Source: Phaeodactylum tricornutum CCAP 1055/1 (lineage: Eukaryota; Bacillariophyta; Bacillariophyceae; Surirellales; Neidiaceae). Taken from it: DNA of 48,421 nucleotides. A program made the translations under genes and the position numbers. The notes under the pieces are model-generated. The model saw only the letters and a list, made by a program, of their open reading frames with translations, was not told the origin of the DNA and made no database searches. The stretch lies in contig NW_002238012.1 in the NCBI RefSeq assembly GCF_000150955.2, forward strand, positions 1-48,421, given 5' to 3'. Positions 31,609-42,922 of the stretch are shown in pieces; the stretch's first letter is position 1, and each line of letters opens with the position of its first letter.

Positions 31609-32468
31609 TCCTTACTGACTGTGAAAGTATATACGAACGAACAACAACTACCACTGCAACGACAAGAACAAATACGACGACGACGTCGAAAGATGGGTCG
31701 AGTTATCGAGAGGGATTCTGCTTCTCGGATCGAATCAAACCGCGGCCCACACTCGCAGTGATCACATACACCTAGTGTTCACTGTCACCTACCTAGCTAA
31801 ACACACACACACATCCCGTGGGTATCTTGGACGCCGACGCCGATATGTCTCGACTGACGACGACGAACGTGAGAATTGGCCTGTGGGCGACGCCGACGAG
31901 TGCGTGAGAATGTCGCTGAGGAAGGTACGGTCGGACGGACCACTGACGTACCCCCCATCCACAACGGATACACCCAACCCTGACTGACTGATCCGTGTTC
32001 TAGGTGACGTCGGGTTTTACTGTTAGTACTACGGTTGAGGTAGGGAGGGATTGCGTGATTGGTGGGACGAGACACGTACGAGAATCTATACTGGTAGATA
32101 TAGACGACGCGGTGCGCAATCTCACTCGGCTGGTCGTGCCATCAAACTTCTACTCGCAGTCATCGAGAGTACAGTAGAACCTTTGTATATGTGTGTGCGA
32201 GTCCGTTCGTCTCTTCCGATAAACCCATCCAGCTCTTCTCCAACAACAGTAAAGCATCTCTTTTGGATAGTCGCACCAAACAAGAAAGACTCGTTTCACT
32301 GTCCAACGAGCCTTTTTGTGAACAAATCTTGTAACAAGACCAAATATCGATACCAATCCATATCCACAATAACTGTGCGATACCAACCTCTGGTATCATC
32401 GTTTTTACAGTACACGTATCCCGACCGACTCGTTACTCATACACACAGACACCCGCCCTCACGAAAGT
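31609..32468. promoter_or_regulatory. Shared promoter region of E2 and FabZ
   Basis: 860 bp between the starts of two divergently transcribed plastid lipid-pathway genes. It contains an (AC)n run at about 31798-31812 and two TGACGT hexamers (31944-31949; 32005-32010, the latter TGACGTC). TGACGT is the CCRE1 CO2/cAMP-responsive element reported in diatom carbonic anhydrase promoters. Hexamers occur by chance at nearly this rate, so the regulatory reading is only suggestive. No gene is supported here. Confidence 0.5.
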
Positions 32469-33062
32469 ATGAAGATTGTTCGTGTTGCTACGCTACTACT
32501 ATCGCTCGTCGTCACGACGGCTTTTGTCGTGGACCGACCTACGGTCGCTCGCACATCGACGGCACGCGCCGACACACCGCACGGCGCCCGGGACATTTCC
32601 GCCCGTTCGGAAACTCTCGACACGGTGTACACCTCGGAGCAGATCGACGCCCTCTTGCCGCACCGTTACCCCTTTGCCCTCGTCGATAAGGTCGTCGAGT
32701 ACGATGCCGGCAAACGTGCCGTCGGTATCAAGTGTGTCACCAAGAACGAAGAGTTCTTCAACGGACACTTCCCCGGGCGTCCCATTATGCCCGGTGTACT
32801 GCAGGTGGAGGCTCTCGCACAGCTCGCCGGCATTGTCTGTCTCCAAATGGACGGTGCCACGCCCGGTGCCGTCTTTTTCTTTGCCGGAGTCGATGGCGTC
32901 AAGTGGAAGAGACCCGTAGTGCCCGGAGACGTACTCGTCATGGAAGTCGAAATCAAAAAATGGAAGGCCAAGTTCGGAATTGCCAAGGCCACCGGCCGAG
33001 CCTACGTCGACGGACAACTCGTCGTGGAAGTGGACGAAATGACCTTTGCCCTGGCCAAGTAA
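32469..33062 (+). CDS. fabZ: Plastid 3-hydroxyacyl-ACP dehydratase FabZ
   Basis: 197 residues, no intron. Signal peptide [18 protein letters not shown] followed directly by FVV fits the diatom plastid motif with Phe at +1. The mature part is a single hot-dog domain of usual FabZ length (about 145 residues): [14 protein letters not shown], then [20 protein letters not shown] with catalytic His100 and Glu114, then [19 protein letters not shown]. It removes water from 3-hydroxyacyl-ACP in each round of type II fatty-acid synthesis in the plastid. It shares its upstream region with the E2 gene and converges on the GOT1-like gene, 91 nt between stops. Confidence 0.97.
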   Translation: MKIVRVATLLLSLVVTTAFVVDRPTVARTSTARADTPHGARDISARSETLDTVYTSEQIDALLPHRYPFALVDKVVEYDAGKRAVGIKCVTKNEEFFNGHFPGRPIMPGVLQVEALAQLAGIVCLQMDGATPGAVFFFAGVDGVKWKRPVVPGDVLVMEVEIKKWKAKFGIAKATGRAYVDGQLVVEVDEMTFALAK

Positions 33063-33153
33063 GTTTGGGAAAAATGAAATAAAAAAGAACACACCGCGCT
33101 ATAGTATAACCCTAAACTGCCACTACCATACACCCCAACCACCATGTTTAACA

Positions 33154-34086
33154 CTAGTAAAACCGACGGCTGTCGTTGTCGTCGTAGTCTCTCCGATAGT
33201 CGTCCTCGTTGTCGCGGGGTGGATGGTCGTAGTCGTACGGATCGCGCGAGGGCGGAGCCGCCGGGCGACGTGACGTTGTTCCCGACCGACTCTGTTTCAT
33301 CAAATTACCGACAATCGGCATTTGTTTGACCACGGCCATGAGCAGGGGGAACATGTTGCCGAACAAATTCAGTAGACCAAAGGCTTCCAGTACCATGCCG
33401 AATACGGGATGTCCGAAAAAGACGAGCAATATTCCGAGTACCAGACAGACCGTCGCCCGCGTCTTTTGGGGTTGCAGGAAGTATCCCATGGTGCGGGAGG
33501 GCCCCAGCGTGACCGGCACCCCGGCAATGAACAACAAATTACCCAACCGCATGAGTGTCTTGTTGAAAAAGAGACTGATCCCGAGCATGGTGACCATGAT
33601 ACCGGACGCCAACAAGGTCAAGCCGACTTTGCGATCGCCGTGTTGGATCAGACGGGTGATTGAAGGGCCGCTCGGCGGACGCGGACGCCGGGCGGATTCC
33701 CAGTCGTCGGTTCCCCGGTCGTCGTAGTAGGCAGCGTCGTCGTCGGCGTACCGATTCCGTGGCGGCCGTGGAACGGGCGCCGACGCGTACCGATCGTTGC
33801 CAAAGTCTCCGGATCGACCGTACGACGACGATGGTCGGGACGCCGGGTAGTCATCACTAAACGTGGCTCCGCCGCGGAACTTTTCGACAAAGGCCCAGAG
33901 TGATTCGCATTCCTGCACAAAGTGATCACTACCGCTACCGGTAGATTGGATCGGCGGTAAGCTCCAGGGTCCCCGTGGTAAAAGCAGTCGGGCTTGGACG
34001 GCATTGGGCGTCGTGACGGTGGCGATCCAGAACACCAAGACGCGCGGAGAGCTTGGTCGGAGCAACGTCGATCTTCGGTGCCGCAT
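33154..34086 (-). CDS. GOT1-like Golgi/ER vesicle transport protein with long extensions
   Basis: 310 residues from the ATG at 34086; the frame upstream has no ATG. Residues about 152-265 match the Got1/Sft2 fold: RKVGLTLLASGIMVTMLGIS, LFFNKTLMRLGNLLFIAGVP, GYFLQPQKTRATVCLVLGIL, FFGHPVFGMVLEAFGLLNLF and a closing VVKQMPIVGNLM, with four hydrophobic helices. Got1 proteins are normally about 140 residues and act in ER-Golgi transport. Here a 150-residue N-terminal extension has a hydrophobic stretch (about 15-32) and a low-complexity Arg/Asp/Tyr/Pro region, and the C-terminus ends in an Asp/Arg/Tyr-rich tail. The extension is unusual for the family. Confidence 0.8.
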   Translation of the reverse strand: MRHRRSTLLRPSSPRVLVFWIATVTTPNAVQARLLLPRGPWSLPPIQSTGSGSDHFVQECESLWAFVEKFRGGATFSDDYPASRPSSSYGRSGDFGNDRYASAPVPRPPRNRYADDDAAYYDDRGTDDWESARRPRPPSGPSITRLIQHGDRKVGLTLLASGIMVTMLGISLFFNKTLMRLGNLLFIAGVPVTLGPSRTMGYFLQPQKTRATVCLVLGILLVFFGHPVFGMVLEAFGLLNLFGNMFPLLMAVVKQMPIVGNLMKQSRSGTTSRRPAAPPSRDPYDYDHPPRDNEDDYRRDYDDNDSRRFY

Positions 34087-34832
34087 AATCGGAAAGAAAG
34101 GCAACCGAGCCTTTGCCAGAATAGTGTCACGCGTAGAGTAATAAAAGGACCACGAAACAATGAATAATAGATCGAGGCAATCTCTGTTTTGGGGATAATT
34201 TTGCAACGTGCCAGTATGGTATCGTTACCAATTGACTGTGACGGGAAGGATGTGTGACACAACAGTAAGTATGGGTAGGTTTTGTTGCCTGTCTCTCGAG
34301 ACAAATTGGGTCGCACGCAATCAGGGTTATTGTGCTTGGGGGTTTCGCAACGTGGAAGTCGAATTCACCGCCGCGAAGAGGAAAACGGACAGACGGTGGA
34401 TGGCTCATTTTCCATTTTTGTATCGTCCATTCGGACAGACCAAGTGACGGTGCTATGGAGTCCGGAGGCCACGTTGCTCCGTGAATCGATGTCTGAAGGT
34501 GAGTCTCGTACAATAGTGATTCGAAATGGTTCTGGGCTATACATAGCGGGGAAAGCTGCCTCCCGCCAGAAATTCGTGGCTCTCGCCCCGGATCGGACCT
34601 GACGTTCTCACCGGAGGAGGAACATCAACCAACGAAAAACCGACGGGAGAGGGACGGTGGTAAGCAAAATCTACACGGTATCCGCTTCGGTCGGTGATAT
34701 CTCACCCAAACGAGAGGGGAGAGGGGGGAAGCTTCGTACTTCCACACTCGTGTCGTCGTTGCATCGATACTTTTGACTCGTTCATTCCTTCGTTGTCTAC
34801 CAAACGCACACCCTCGCAAGCTACGACCAACA
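34087..34832. promoter_or_regulatory. Divergent intergenic region
   Basis: Lies between the starts of the GOT1-like gene (minus) and ketol-acid reductoisomerase (plus). Short open frames here show no domain. No particular site is assigned. Confidence 0.45.
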
Positions 34833-36755
<1,923 letters not shown>

Positions 36756-36893
36756 AATGGCAATGGATGCGGTACGCGAAGAGACCTTGAATCCCCCACC
36801 AAATACAAGAATTAAACAACTTTATTATACTCGTCTATCCTGCTAGTCTAGGATCTGCAAAAGTGGATACCGATTTACGTGACGGTTCCGTGG

Positions 36894-38081
36894 TTACAAT
36901 CGTCGACCGTACCAGAGCAGCAGTCCGGCGTACACGGACCCGACGGTTGTCTGCACCGGCCACCACCCGGTTTCGAGTTGGGCCAGAAAAGGTTCGTAAA
37001 GGCACACGGAGAGGACAATGCCGCTCACAAAGGCCGCCAGGACGCGTACGTGTGAAAATATGGCCCGCACGTGCCGACGACGCAAGGTTTCGGCCTCCCA
37101 TAAATCCACGATACTTTGTGACAGTTTCGTCCAGTGCCCCGTCATGGCGTACAAGATGGTCCCACCAGTCGTATGAGACGCCGTACTATTGAGCAGTCCA
37201 AAGGCGGTGGCTAAAAAGACCCCGTGCCATCGCGAGTTGGCGGCGGACTCGGGGTAGTGGTGCCGCCGGACGCCCTGTTGCAGTACGTACGCGACAACGT
37301 CGGTAGCGGCAAAGAGGCCCCACACCACGGGTGCCACAGCCCACACCAGACGCGCATTGGCGGAGCGGTACAAATGAGGCGTGCGAGTATACCGTTGTCT
37401 CCGGAGTGTGGGGTGATTGGTAGTGCTGGTATCGCCAAGGTTGGTGCTACTGACGGCGTTGGCGACGCGACGGTGCCAGCCCACACCGATGCAGTAGCAG
37501 AGTACGAGGGCGACGTGAAAAAGGGCGGATCCTAGATTGCCTTCAGCCGCCTGAGTCGCCGCTCGAATTGTGTTTCCCGTCATCATGTTGACGTAACAAC
37601 CATACCGACGAACGTAAATGACGTCCATGAACCCTACAAGGAAGGCCATGCCGGATATAAACAGAGCTTGTGGGTTTGGTTTTGATCGTGGGAGCAAGTG
37701 CCAGATGCCTCTAGGATCACGGGAGTGTGATAATTGTGTAGGGGGTTCCAAAGGATTGGCGTTGGACAATAGACTTCTGAGTGCAGAAGCCGTCGAAGTT
37801 GTCGTCGTCCTAGATGTTGTACCAAACGAACCAGCACTGGTCGTCCCGGTTCCCTCCTGGGATTTGGACAGTACAGCGGCACCACTGCGCAATTCATACC
37901 AGGGTTTCCGAAAAGCTGCAGCAGCACCATTTGTCCCTCTGATAGTAGCATTGTAGATCCCGTAATCGATTATTCCTAGCCCCAAGGAGGATCCGGACGA
38001 CGTGAGGGCCTGAGTGGCAGTGACCTCGCGGGGTGACAGGATCCACCACCACCACAGAAGAATCGTACCGTGGCGAGACAT
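36894..38081 (-). CDS. DUF1275 (YoaK-type) membrane protein
   Basis: 395 residues from an ATG at 38081. The N-terminal 140 residues are low-complexity, Ser/Thr-rich, after a hydrophobic start (TILLWWWWI) that may be a signal. From about 140 the DUF1275 pattern begins: SGMAFLVGFMDVIYVRRYGC, then VNMMTGNTIRAATQAAEGNL, followed by about six hydrophobic segments with a second half-repeat containing SHTTGGTILYAMTGHWTKLS. The family is widespread in bacteria and algae with no established role; the MTGN motif suggests transport, but this is unproven. Confidence 0.8.
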   Translation of the reverse strand: MSRHGTILLWWWWILSPREVTATQALTSSGSSLGLGIIDYGIYNATIRGTNGAAAAFRKPWYELRSGAAVLSKSQEGTGTTSAGSFGTTSRTTTTSTASALRSLLSNANPLEPPTQLSHSRDPRGIWHLLPRSKPNPQALFISGMAFLVGFMDVIYVRRYGCYVNMMTGNTIRAATQAAEGNLGSALFHVALVLCYCIGVGWHRRVANAVSSTNLGDTSTTNHPTLRRQRYTRTPHLYRSANARLVWAVAPVVWGLFAATDVVAYVLQQGVRRHHYPESAANSRWHGVFLATAFGLLNSTASHTTGGTILYAMTGHWTKLSQSIVDLWEAETLRRRHVRAIFSHVRVLAAFVSGIVLSVCLYEPFLAQLETGWWPVQTTVGSVYAGLLLWYGRRL

Positions 38082-38807
38082 TCAGCGACAGGCGTTTATA
38101 GCTACTGTCAATGAGACCTTTTATCAATGAAATTATCGATGGAGATGTCGATCTGTCGAGTCAAGTCGATCACTCCGGTAGAACGCCGATGTCCGGTAGC
38201 AAAGTCGGTTCTCCAAAGTGGAAACGACCCCGGTCAGTTTCAGTGCGCAGCGCCAAGCACCACAAAGCCGTGCAATCAAATCTATAAATAGATTTATATA
38301 TCTATGAATCGGCTCAGTCTGCTGTACGGACTGTGATTGTACCAAAACATGGACTATTCTAAGAACTGACAGTGAACACGGGGAATAAGAATGCCTTGCC
38401 GTGATACACACGGAGACGAGACCCTCTCGGAATGATGTCTCCTCCTAATCTAGCTAGTAGATGTACTGGTGACGACTGTTAGTCGGATATCACGTTATGA
38501 TGATGGGTAGGGAGGGGTAGGGGAAAGACAACTGGAGTGAGAAAACCGTTTTGTATGGTAAGGTTGTGGACGTGAGCGATGCGTGTACCGAACACCAACG
38601 GAACGGCCCTGGCCTCGAGTTGCTGGGAACTCAGGGGTAAGGGTTTGGGGCTGAATAGGAAGGGAGCTTGATGTCCACTTCCGACGTTTTTTAATTGGTG
38701 ATGGACTCTGAGATGCTTTGTTCGGAGAATCCGGAATGGGCAATGAAGAATGGCAGGAAGTCTGATGGAGATCGCATTCTTCCTTTACCCTCTCCCGTTC
38801 AACCACA
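38082..38807. promoter_or_regulatory. Divergent intergenic region with AT-rich core
   Basis: Lies between the starts of the DUF1275 gene (minus) and the TruA-like fusion gene (plus). A TATA-rich patch (CTATAAATAGATTTATATAT) is at about 38281-38303. No gene is supported. Confidence 0.45.
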
Positions 38808-41420
38808 ATGATGTCGAGGAGATGGATTCTCTTCACGACAGCGTGGATCAGGTTTGGCCTTGTCGTGTTACCAGCGATACGAGCTTTTTCGTTTCCGCCA
38901 ACCTCGAGGCTTGCCCTCGTTCGGGGGTCATGCCTGCGGAGAGGCGATCGACAGCACTGGCCGTCCGATGATCATCCGCTCACGTCGTTACGAAACGCCG
39001 TATCCCACAATCCCGAAACCGTTTCGTCAGAGGTGGGTGGTGGTAGTAGTGGTAAAAGCAGTAGTACTGCCACGAACGCCACAACCCAGACAATCCGAGT
39101 ACTAGAGTCGGTCCTCCCCGTCTGCCAATTTTGTGAGCTGCCCTTTGGTTCACGGAACGCCCTGTTTCGCCACCTACGGACCGATTTGGTTTGTCGAAAA
39201 CGTGCACACGAAGCCAACGGCGGCGGGCCGGAGTCACTCCACCCGATCACACACGCCAACGTGCGGTACGACATGGCCTGGCAAATTGCCTACGTCCGTG
39301 GGAAGGACCCCGTGCCTAGTTTCACGGGTGTGGCTACTGCGTCAGCAAGTTTCGGAAACCCAACGTCCACACGTCGTCCCGAAGCGGAACGGGCGGGAAT
39401 TTTACTGCGGAAGGCGGTGGAATACGCCTTGAATGCGGACGCGGCGGGCCGCACACATCCCATCAACGAACATCCTGGTATTACCGACACGACCGTGACT
39501 GTGTCTGCGCCAACCGTAACCCTTGGTCCGAGTAGTACCCAGGTGACGGTCGCCAACCAACGACACTGGATCTTGTCGCAGCCGGTCGATACGGCGGCTG
39601 CCGGAGACGTGATTACCTTGAGCTATTGGGGACCACCGACGTTGCCGGGGTCGGACGAATCTTGTCGCGCACGCTTGCCGAGACTGCTCAATTTGACGCA
39701 AGACTATCTCACACACGCAACGGCCAACGAGGACGACTCGTTGCGAATACGCGTCGTATCCGCCAAGTACTTGTCTTCCTCGCGGAGATTACACGCCGAG
39801 CGCAGTTGTACGCAGCAAGTTTACCACTATCTGTTACCCTTGCGGTGGTTGCCGGACGGCGACGAACTCGAACGATGGTGGTTACGCGACAGCAAACAAC
39901 AACAATCCCGTGATGCGAACAGTGATGGAAAAGAAAAAGGCGGTTTGCACACGAATCGATTCGTAACTCCACCTCCGTCCGATGCCTTGCGCAAATTGCG
40001 GGACGCATTGCGTGCGGCTGAGAGTGTGGCGGTACCGAACCGCCGTGTACGTCGCAAGCCTTTGCAGAGTACGAGTCCCGCTAATGATGTTGAGAGTACT
40101 GAGGTGGGTACGAACGATTCGAACGGATTCAGTGCGTTACCTTTCGAGCTTAAATTGGCTTCAAGCCGTTACGGAACATTGGCGCACAAGGCCAAACGAG
40201 CGTGGCACAATTTTGCCGATCCAGAGCTACGCGGCGACGCCAGTCCAAACCAGGAGCCCGTCTGGCGTGTACTTGATCGCGCGAGGATTGTTGAATTTTG
40301 GTCAAGCAATACCAGAGTGTCCCTTGATAATCTTCCTACTACAGCCTCGAAAAATAGTCGAGAAGAAGCCATTGCCGTCCTGGAATTTCGTGGAGACAAT
40401 TTTGTTGCCCAGCAGATCCGGCGGATTGTCGCAACGGCATTGGCTGCCACGCACGGTTACACTCCGTCGGACGTATTCGAGGTGGCCACCCGACCTGACG
40501 TCTTTACTAAAACTCCGATAGCCCCCGGTGGTCGTCTCTACTTACAGGGTGCCCGCTTTCATTTTGATGAGCAACGGACGGGAGAGCAAGTTTTTGTCGG
40601 TGAAGAGGTCGTCCAGCTGAATGGCGGTACTGCGGACGATGCCACGGTTTGGGTCCAGTCCGAGCTCTTGCGCCAACGAAATTCCGAGAAATTGCGGCAA
40701 GAAGAGTCTGAATGGCTGACGAGGCTCAAATACGCTGCGAACAAAATGAACCTTGGGATGGATGACTGGTCCAAAACCGATTCAAATCTGTTGTCACTAC
40801 CGGCTGCTCCTAACAGCTTTCAAGCAGCGCTGGGTGAACTTCGCAAGATCATCAGCGAGGGATGTTGGCCCGAAACTTCAATTGCCCGGTCCAACGTGAT
40901 TCGGCGAGACGATCTACGACACGATTCTAAGGACGCTCGTGCTGGTGGATCGTTTACCGTTGTCAATCCCACCTTTCGGGATGGACTGTACCGAGACGCT
41001 GTTGGTGCCAACCCGCTGCCACGCGCAAATCGACTGTTTCCGGATCTAGTCCAAGCAGTGTTTGCGTTGGAAGCATCTTTGTCAGAGCACAATTTAAAAC
41101 AGGCTAACGGCGATGCCGGTATCGGGATTCATCGGAAACGAGGAGAGCCGCGTCCTCCTTCCTCACATTGTGCGATCAATTGCAACGCTCGGTTTACACC
41201 GCATGTGGACAGCGGTCGCGGAGCGGGACAAAGCTTAAGCATGATCGTGGGACTGGGAGATTATAGTGGTGGAGAGTTAGTGGTAGAGGGTAACATGCAC
41301 GATATTCGCTACGAGCCTTTGGAGTTTGATGGCTGGAAACTACGGCATTGGACGAATTCATACCATGGTGAGCGGTTCTCGCTCGTGTGGTTCACGCCTG
41401 AAGTGAAAGATAGCATCTGA
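38808..41420 (+). CDS. CCHC finger - TruA-like fold - 2OG/Fe(II) oxygenase-like fusion
   Basis: 870 residues, no intron. Signal-like start ending RAFSFPP (about 26), which fits plastid or secretory targeting. A zinc finger follows: Cys106, Cys109, His122, Cys129 (CQFCELPFGSRNALFRHLRT). The middle (about 150-600) looks like a TruA pseudouridine synthase: MAWQIAYVRG, VVSAKYLSSSRRLHAE, YHYLLPLRW, VLEFRGDNFVAQQIRRIVAT and APGGRLYLQGARF. I do not see the catalytic GRTDxGVHA motif in its usual place. The C-terminal 75 residues have His799-x-Asp801 (FTPHVDSG), YSGGELVV, His853 and Arg856 (YHGERFSLVWF), the ligand pattern of 2OG/Fe(II) oxygenases. The frame is continuous, with even codon use. A role in RNA modification is inferred, not shown. 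Confidence 0.7.
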   Translation: MMSRRWILFTTAWIRFGLVVLPAIRAFSFPPTSRLALVRGSCLRRGDRQHWPSDDHPLTSLRNAVSHNPETVSSEVGGGSSGKSSSTATNATTQTIRVLESVLPVCQFCELPFGSRNALFRHLRTDLVCRKRAHEANGGGPESLHPITHANVRYDMAWQIAYVRGKDPVPSFTGVATASASFGNPTSTRRPEAERAGILLRKAVEYALNADAAGRTHPINEHPGITDTTVTVSAPTVTLGPSSTQVTVANQRHWILSQPVDTAAAGDVITLSYWGPPTLPGSDESCRARLPRLLNLTQDYLTHATANEDDSLRIRVVSAKYLSSSRRLHAERSCTQQVYHYLLPLRWLPDGDELERWWLRDSKQQQSRDANSDGKEKGGLHTNRFVTPPPSDALRKLRDALRAAESVAVPNRRVRRKPLQSTSPANDVESTEVGTNDSNGFSALPFELKLASSRYGTLAHKAKRAWHNFADPELRGDASPNQEPVWRVLDRARIVEFWSSNTRVSLDNLPTTASKNSREEAIAVLEFRGDNFVAQQIRRIVATALAATHGYTPSDVFEVATRPDVFTKTPIAPGGRLYLQGARFHFDEQRTGEQVFVGEEVVQLNGGTADDATVWVQSELLRQRNSEKLRQEESEWLTRLKYAANKMNLGMDDWSKTDSNLLSLPAAPNSFQAALGELRKIISEGCWPETSIARSNVIRRDDLRHDSKDARAGGSFTVVNPTFRDGLYRDAVGANPLPRANRLFPDLVQAVFALEASLSEHNLKQANGDAGIGIHRKRGEPRPPSSHCAINCNARFTPHVDSGRGAGQSLSMIVGLGDYSGGELVVEGNMHDIRYEPLEFDGWKLRHWTNSYHGERFSLVWFTPEVKDSI

Positions 41421-41968
41421 CACCCTAACCTCCCTAGTAAGTTTACTAACTGTAACTGTAAATCCCTATAGGGCTCCCAAAGGCCAGGCTGAGCGTGTCA
41501 GATGGATCGAATTAGAACAGAGAGGAATCTCCTTTCCCCATTCCAACAAGGACTTGGTATGATATTTTGAGGATCGCCAACAATCTCTTTGGGGGTTGCG
41601 AAAACTGAGAAAGTCAGTAGACGTTTTTCTGCTCTATCCCGTAGAATCAGGACTGAAAAGATTCTGATGGTTTTTTTCTAAGTATCCCTGTACAAATGAT
41701 CATTTCCTTTCCTACGATACTGAAGGTTATATGGATGGCGCGAACCGAGAACGATATGCGCGATCAACAATTTGTTTCAAATATTCGTATCCCCGTTGTT
41801 TGAACCCGTTACATACATAGCAACGGCTATGCCCCTTATTCATCACCTCACAAATTGAAAATGCTGTTGTGCCTCGTCCCGTTCCACACTGTTTGAATCC
41901 TTCTTCACCCCTCAGGCTATCCGAACACAGCTTTTTCGTGCAACCCTCCAAATCACCGTTTCGATATC
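41421..41968. other. Gene-free stretch
   Basis: 3' flank of the fusion gene and 5' flank of the gene at 41969. A small inverted repeat, AGAATC with GATTCT 12 bases on, lies near 41642-41669. No RNA gene could be supported. Confidence 0.45.
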
Positions 41969-42732
41969 ATGAATCACTACACCAACAACAACCTTCGGAA
42001 GGTTTACCACGATCCTCGAACCGATCGTTTCGCCGTGGTTGTGCCGTTGCGACCGCGCAGTTTGCTGGATCTTTTTGAAGCCTGCTGTCACCGTCCTTCG
42101 GTTGGATCGGAGGTCGGCATCGACAAAACCAAAAATCGTTGTGTACGGAGCCGTGACCAAGAGTTGACTTCTTCAGGGGAATTTAAGCATCAGCAGAGCA
42201 TGGGAGGGGTGGCGCTCGAAGTGCCCAAGGCTGCTGTCGACAATTCCAAGGGTCCACTTTTGGGGTCCTTACTTCTTGATCAACTACTGGGTCGCCCGAG
42301 CCATTCTGTTGGGGCAGCAGGTATGTTAAACATTTCTCATATGTTTCTTTTAGAAATCAATCAACAGCAGTTGCTCATGTCTTCCTTAACCTCGTAGAAC
42401 ATGGGAACCAAAGCGATCAGTCGAATACATTTTTCATTCGACGCAAGCTGCTTCGTCGTCGTCATTTGCACAAAATTCAAAAGGAACGTGAAGAACGAGC
42501 CACCACTGCTGCATCAGCCTCTGTACAAATTCAGCACCCTCGACCCATCTACGCCCATTCTTCTTACCAACCCGCTTTCTACCGAGGAATGCCGCAGTAC
42601 CACCATTTTATGGAAGTTCCGCAAATAACAATCCAAGCTGATTGTATGCGCATGCCGTGTATTTCGCCGGTCCAGATTTCCAATAAGCGGCGTAAGATTG
42701 GAGTCGTGGAGGCGATTCCGGTTTCCGTCTGA
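41969..42732 (+). CDS. Two-exon hypothetical protein
   Basis: Exons 41969-42320 and 42398-42732 joined by a 77-nt intron (GTATGT ... CTCGTAG, phase 1) give 228 residues. The frame is open across the junction and through all of exon 2, which supports the intron. Exon 1 begins MNHYTNNNLRKVYHDPRTDR, then FAVVVPLRPRSLLDLFEACC. Exon 2 begins with a strongly basic run (RRKLLRRRHLHKIQKEREER), then a Gln/Tyr/Pro/His-rich part and a second basic cluster (SNKRRKIG) that could be a nuclear signal. I recognise no family. It is convergent with the RlmN-like gene, 190 nt between stops. Confidence 0.6.
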
Positions 42733-42922
42733 GTGAGGGAAGCACGCAACACGACGAGGTTCTCTCCCAAACTAGCCTGAATTCGACGTCCGCTGAAGCG
42801 TCCTAGCGAGAAAGCGGTCACATTTCGACCCTTTGGACAACTACCAAAAACTCATAAAACAAACCAACATACTAGCGCTACCATACAGAAGTGCTATCAA
42901 TACATCCAGTCTGACTCGTTTC

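Noticed and set aside
41642-41669. Possible small RNA hairpin (AGAATC with GATTCT)
   Set aside because: A six-base stem alone is expected by chance, and no C/D, H/ACA or tRNA features accompany it.
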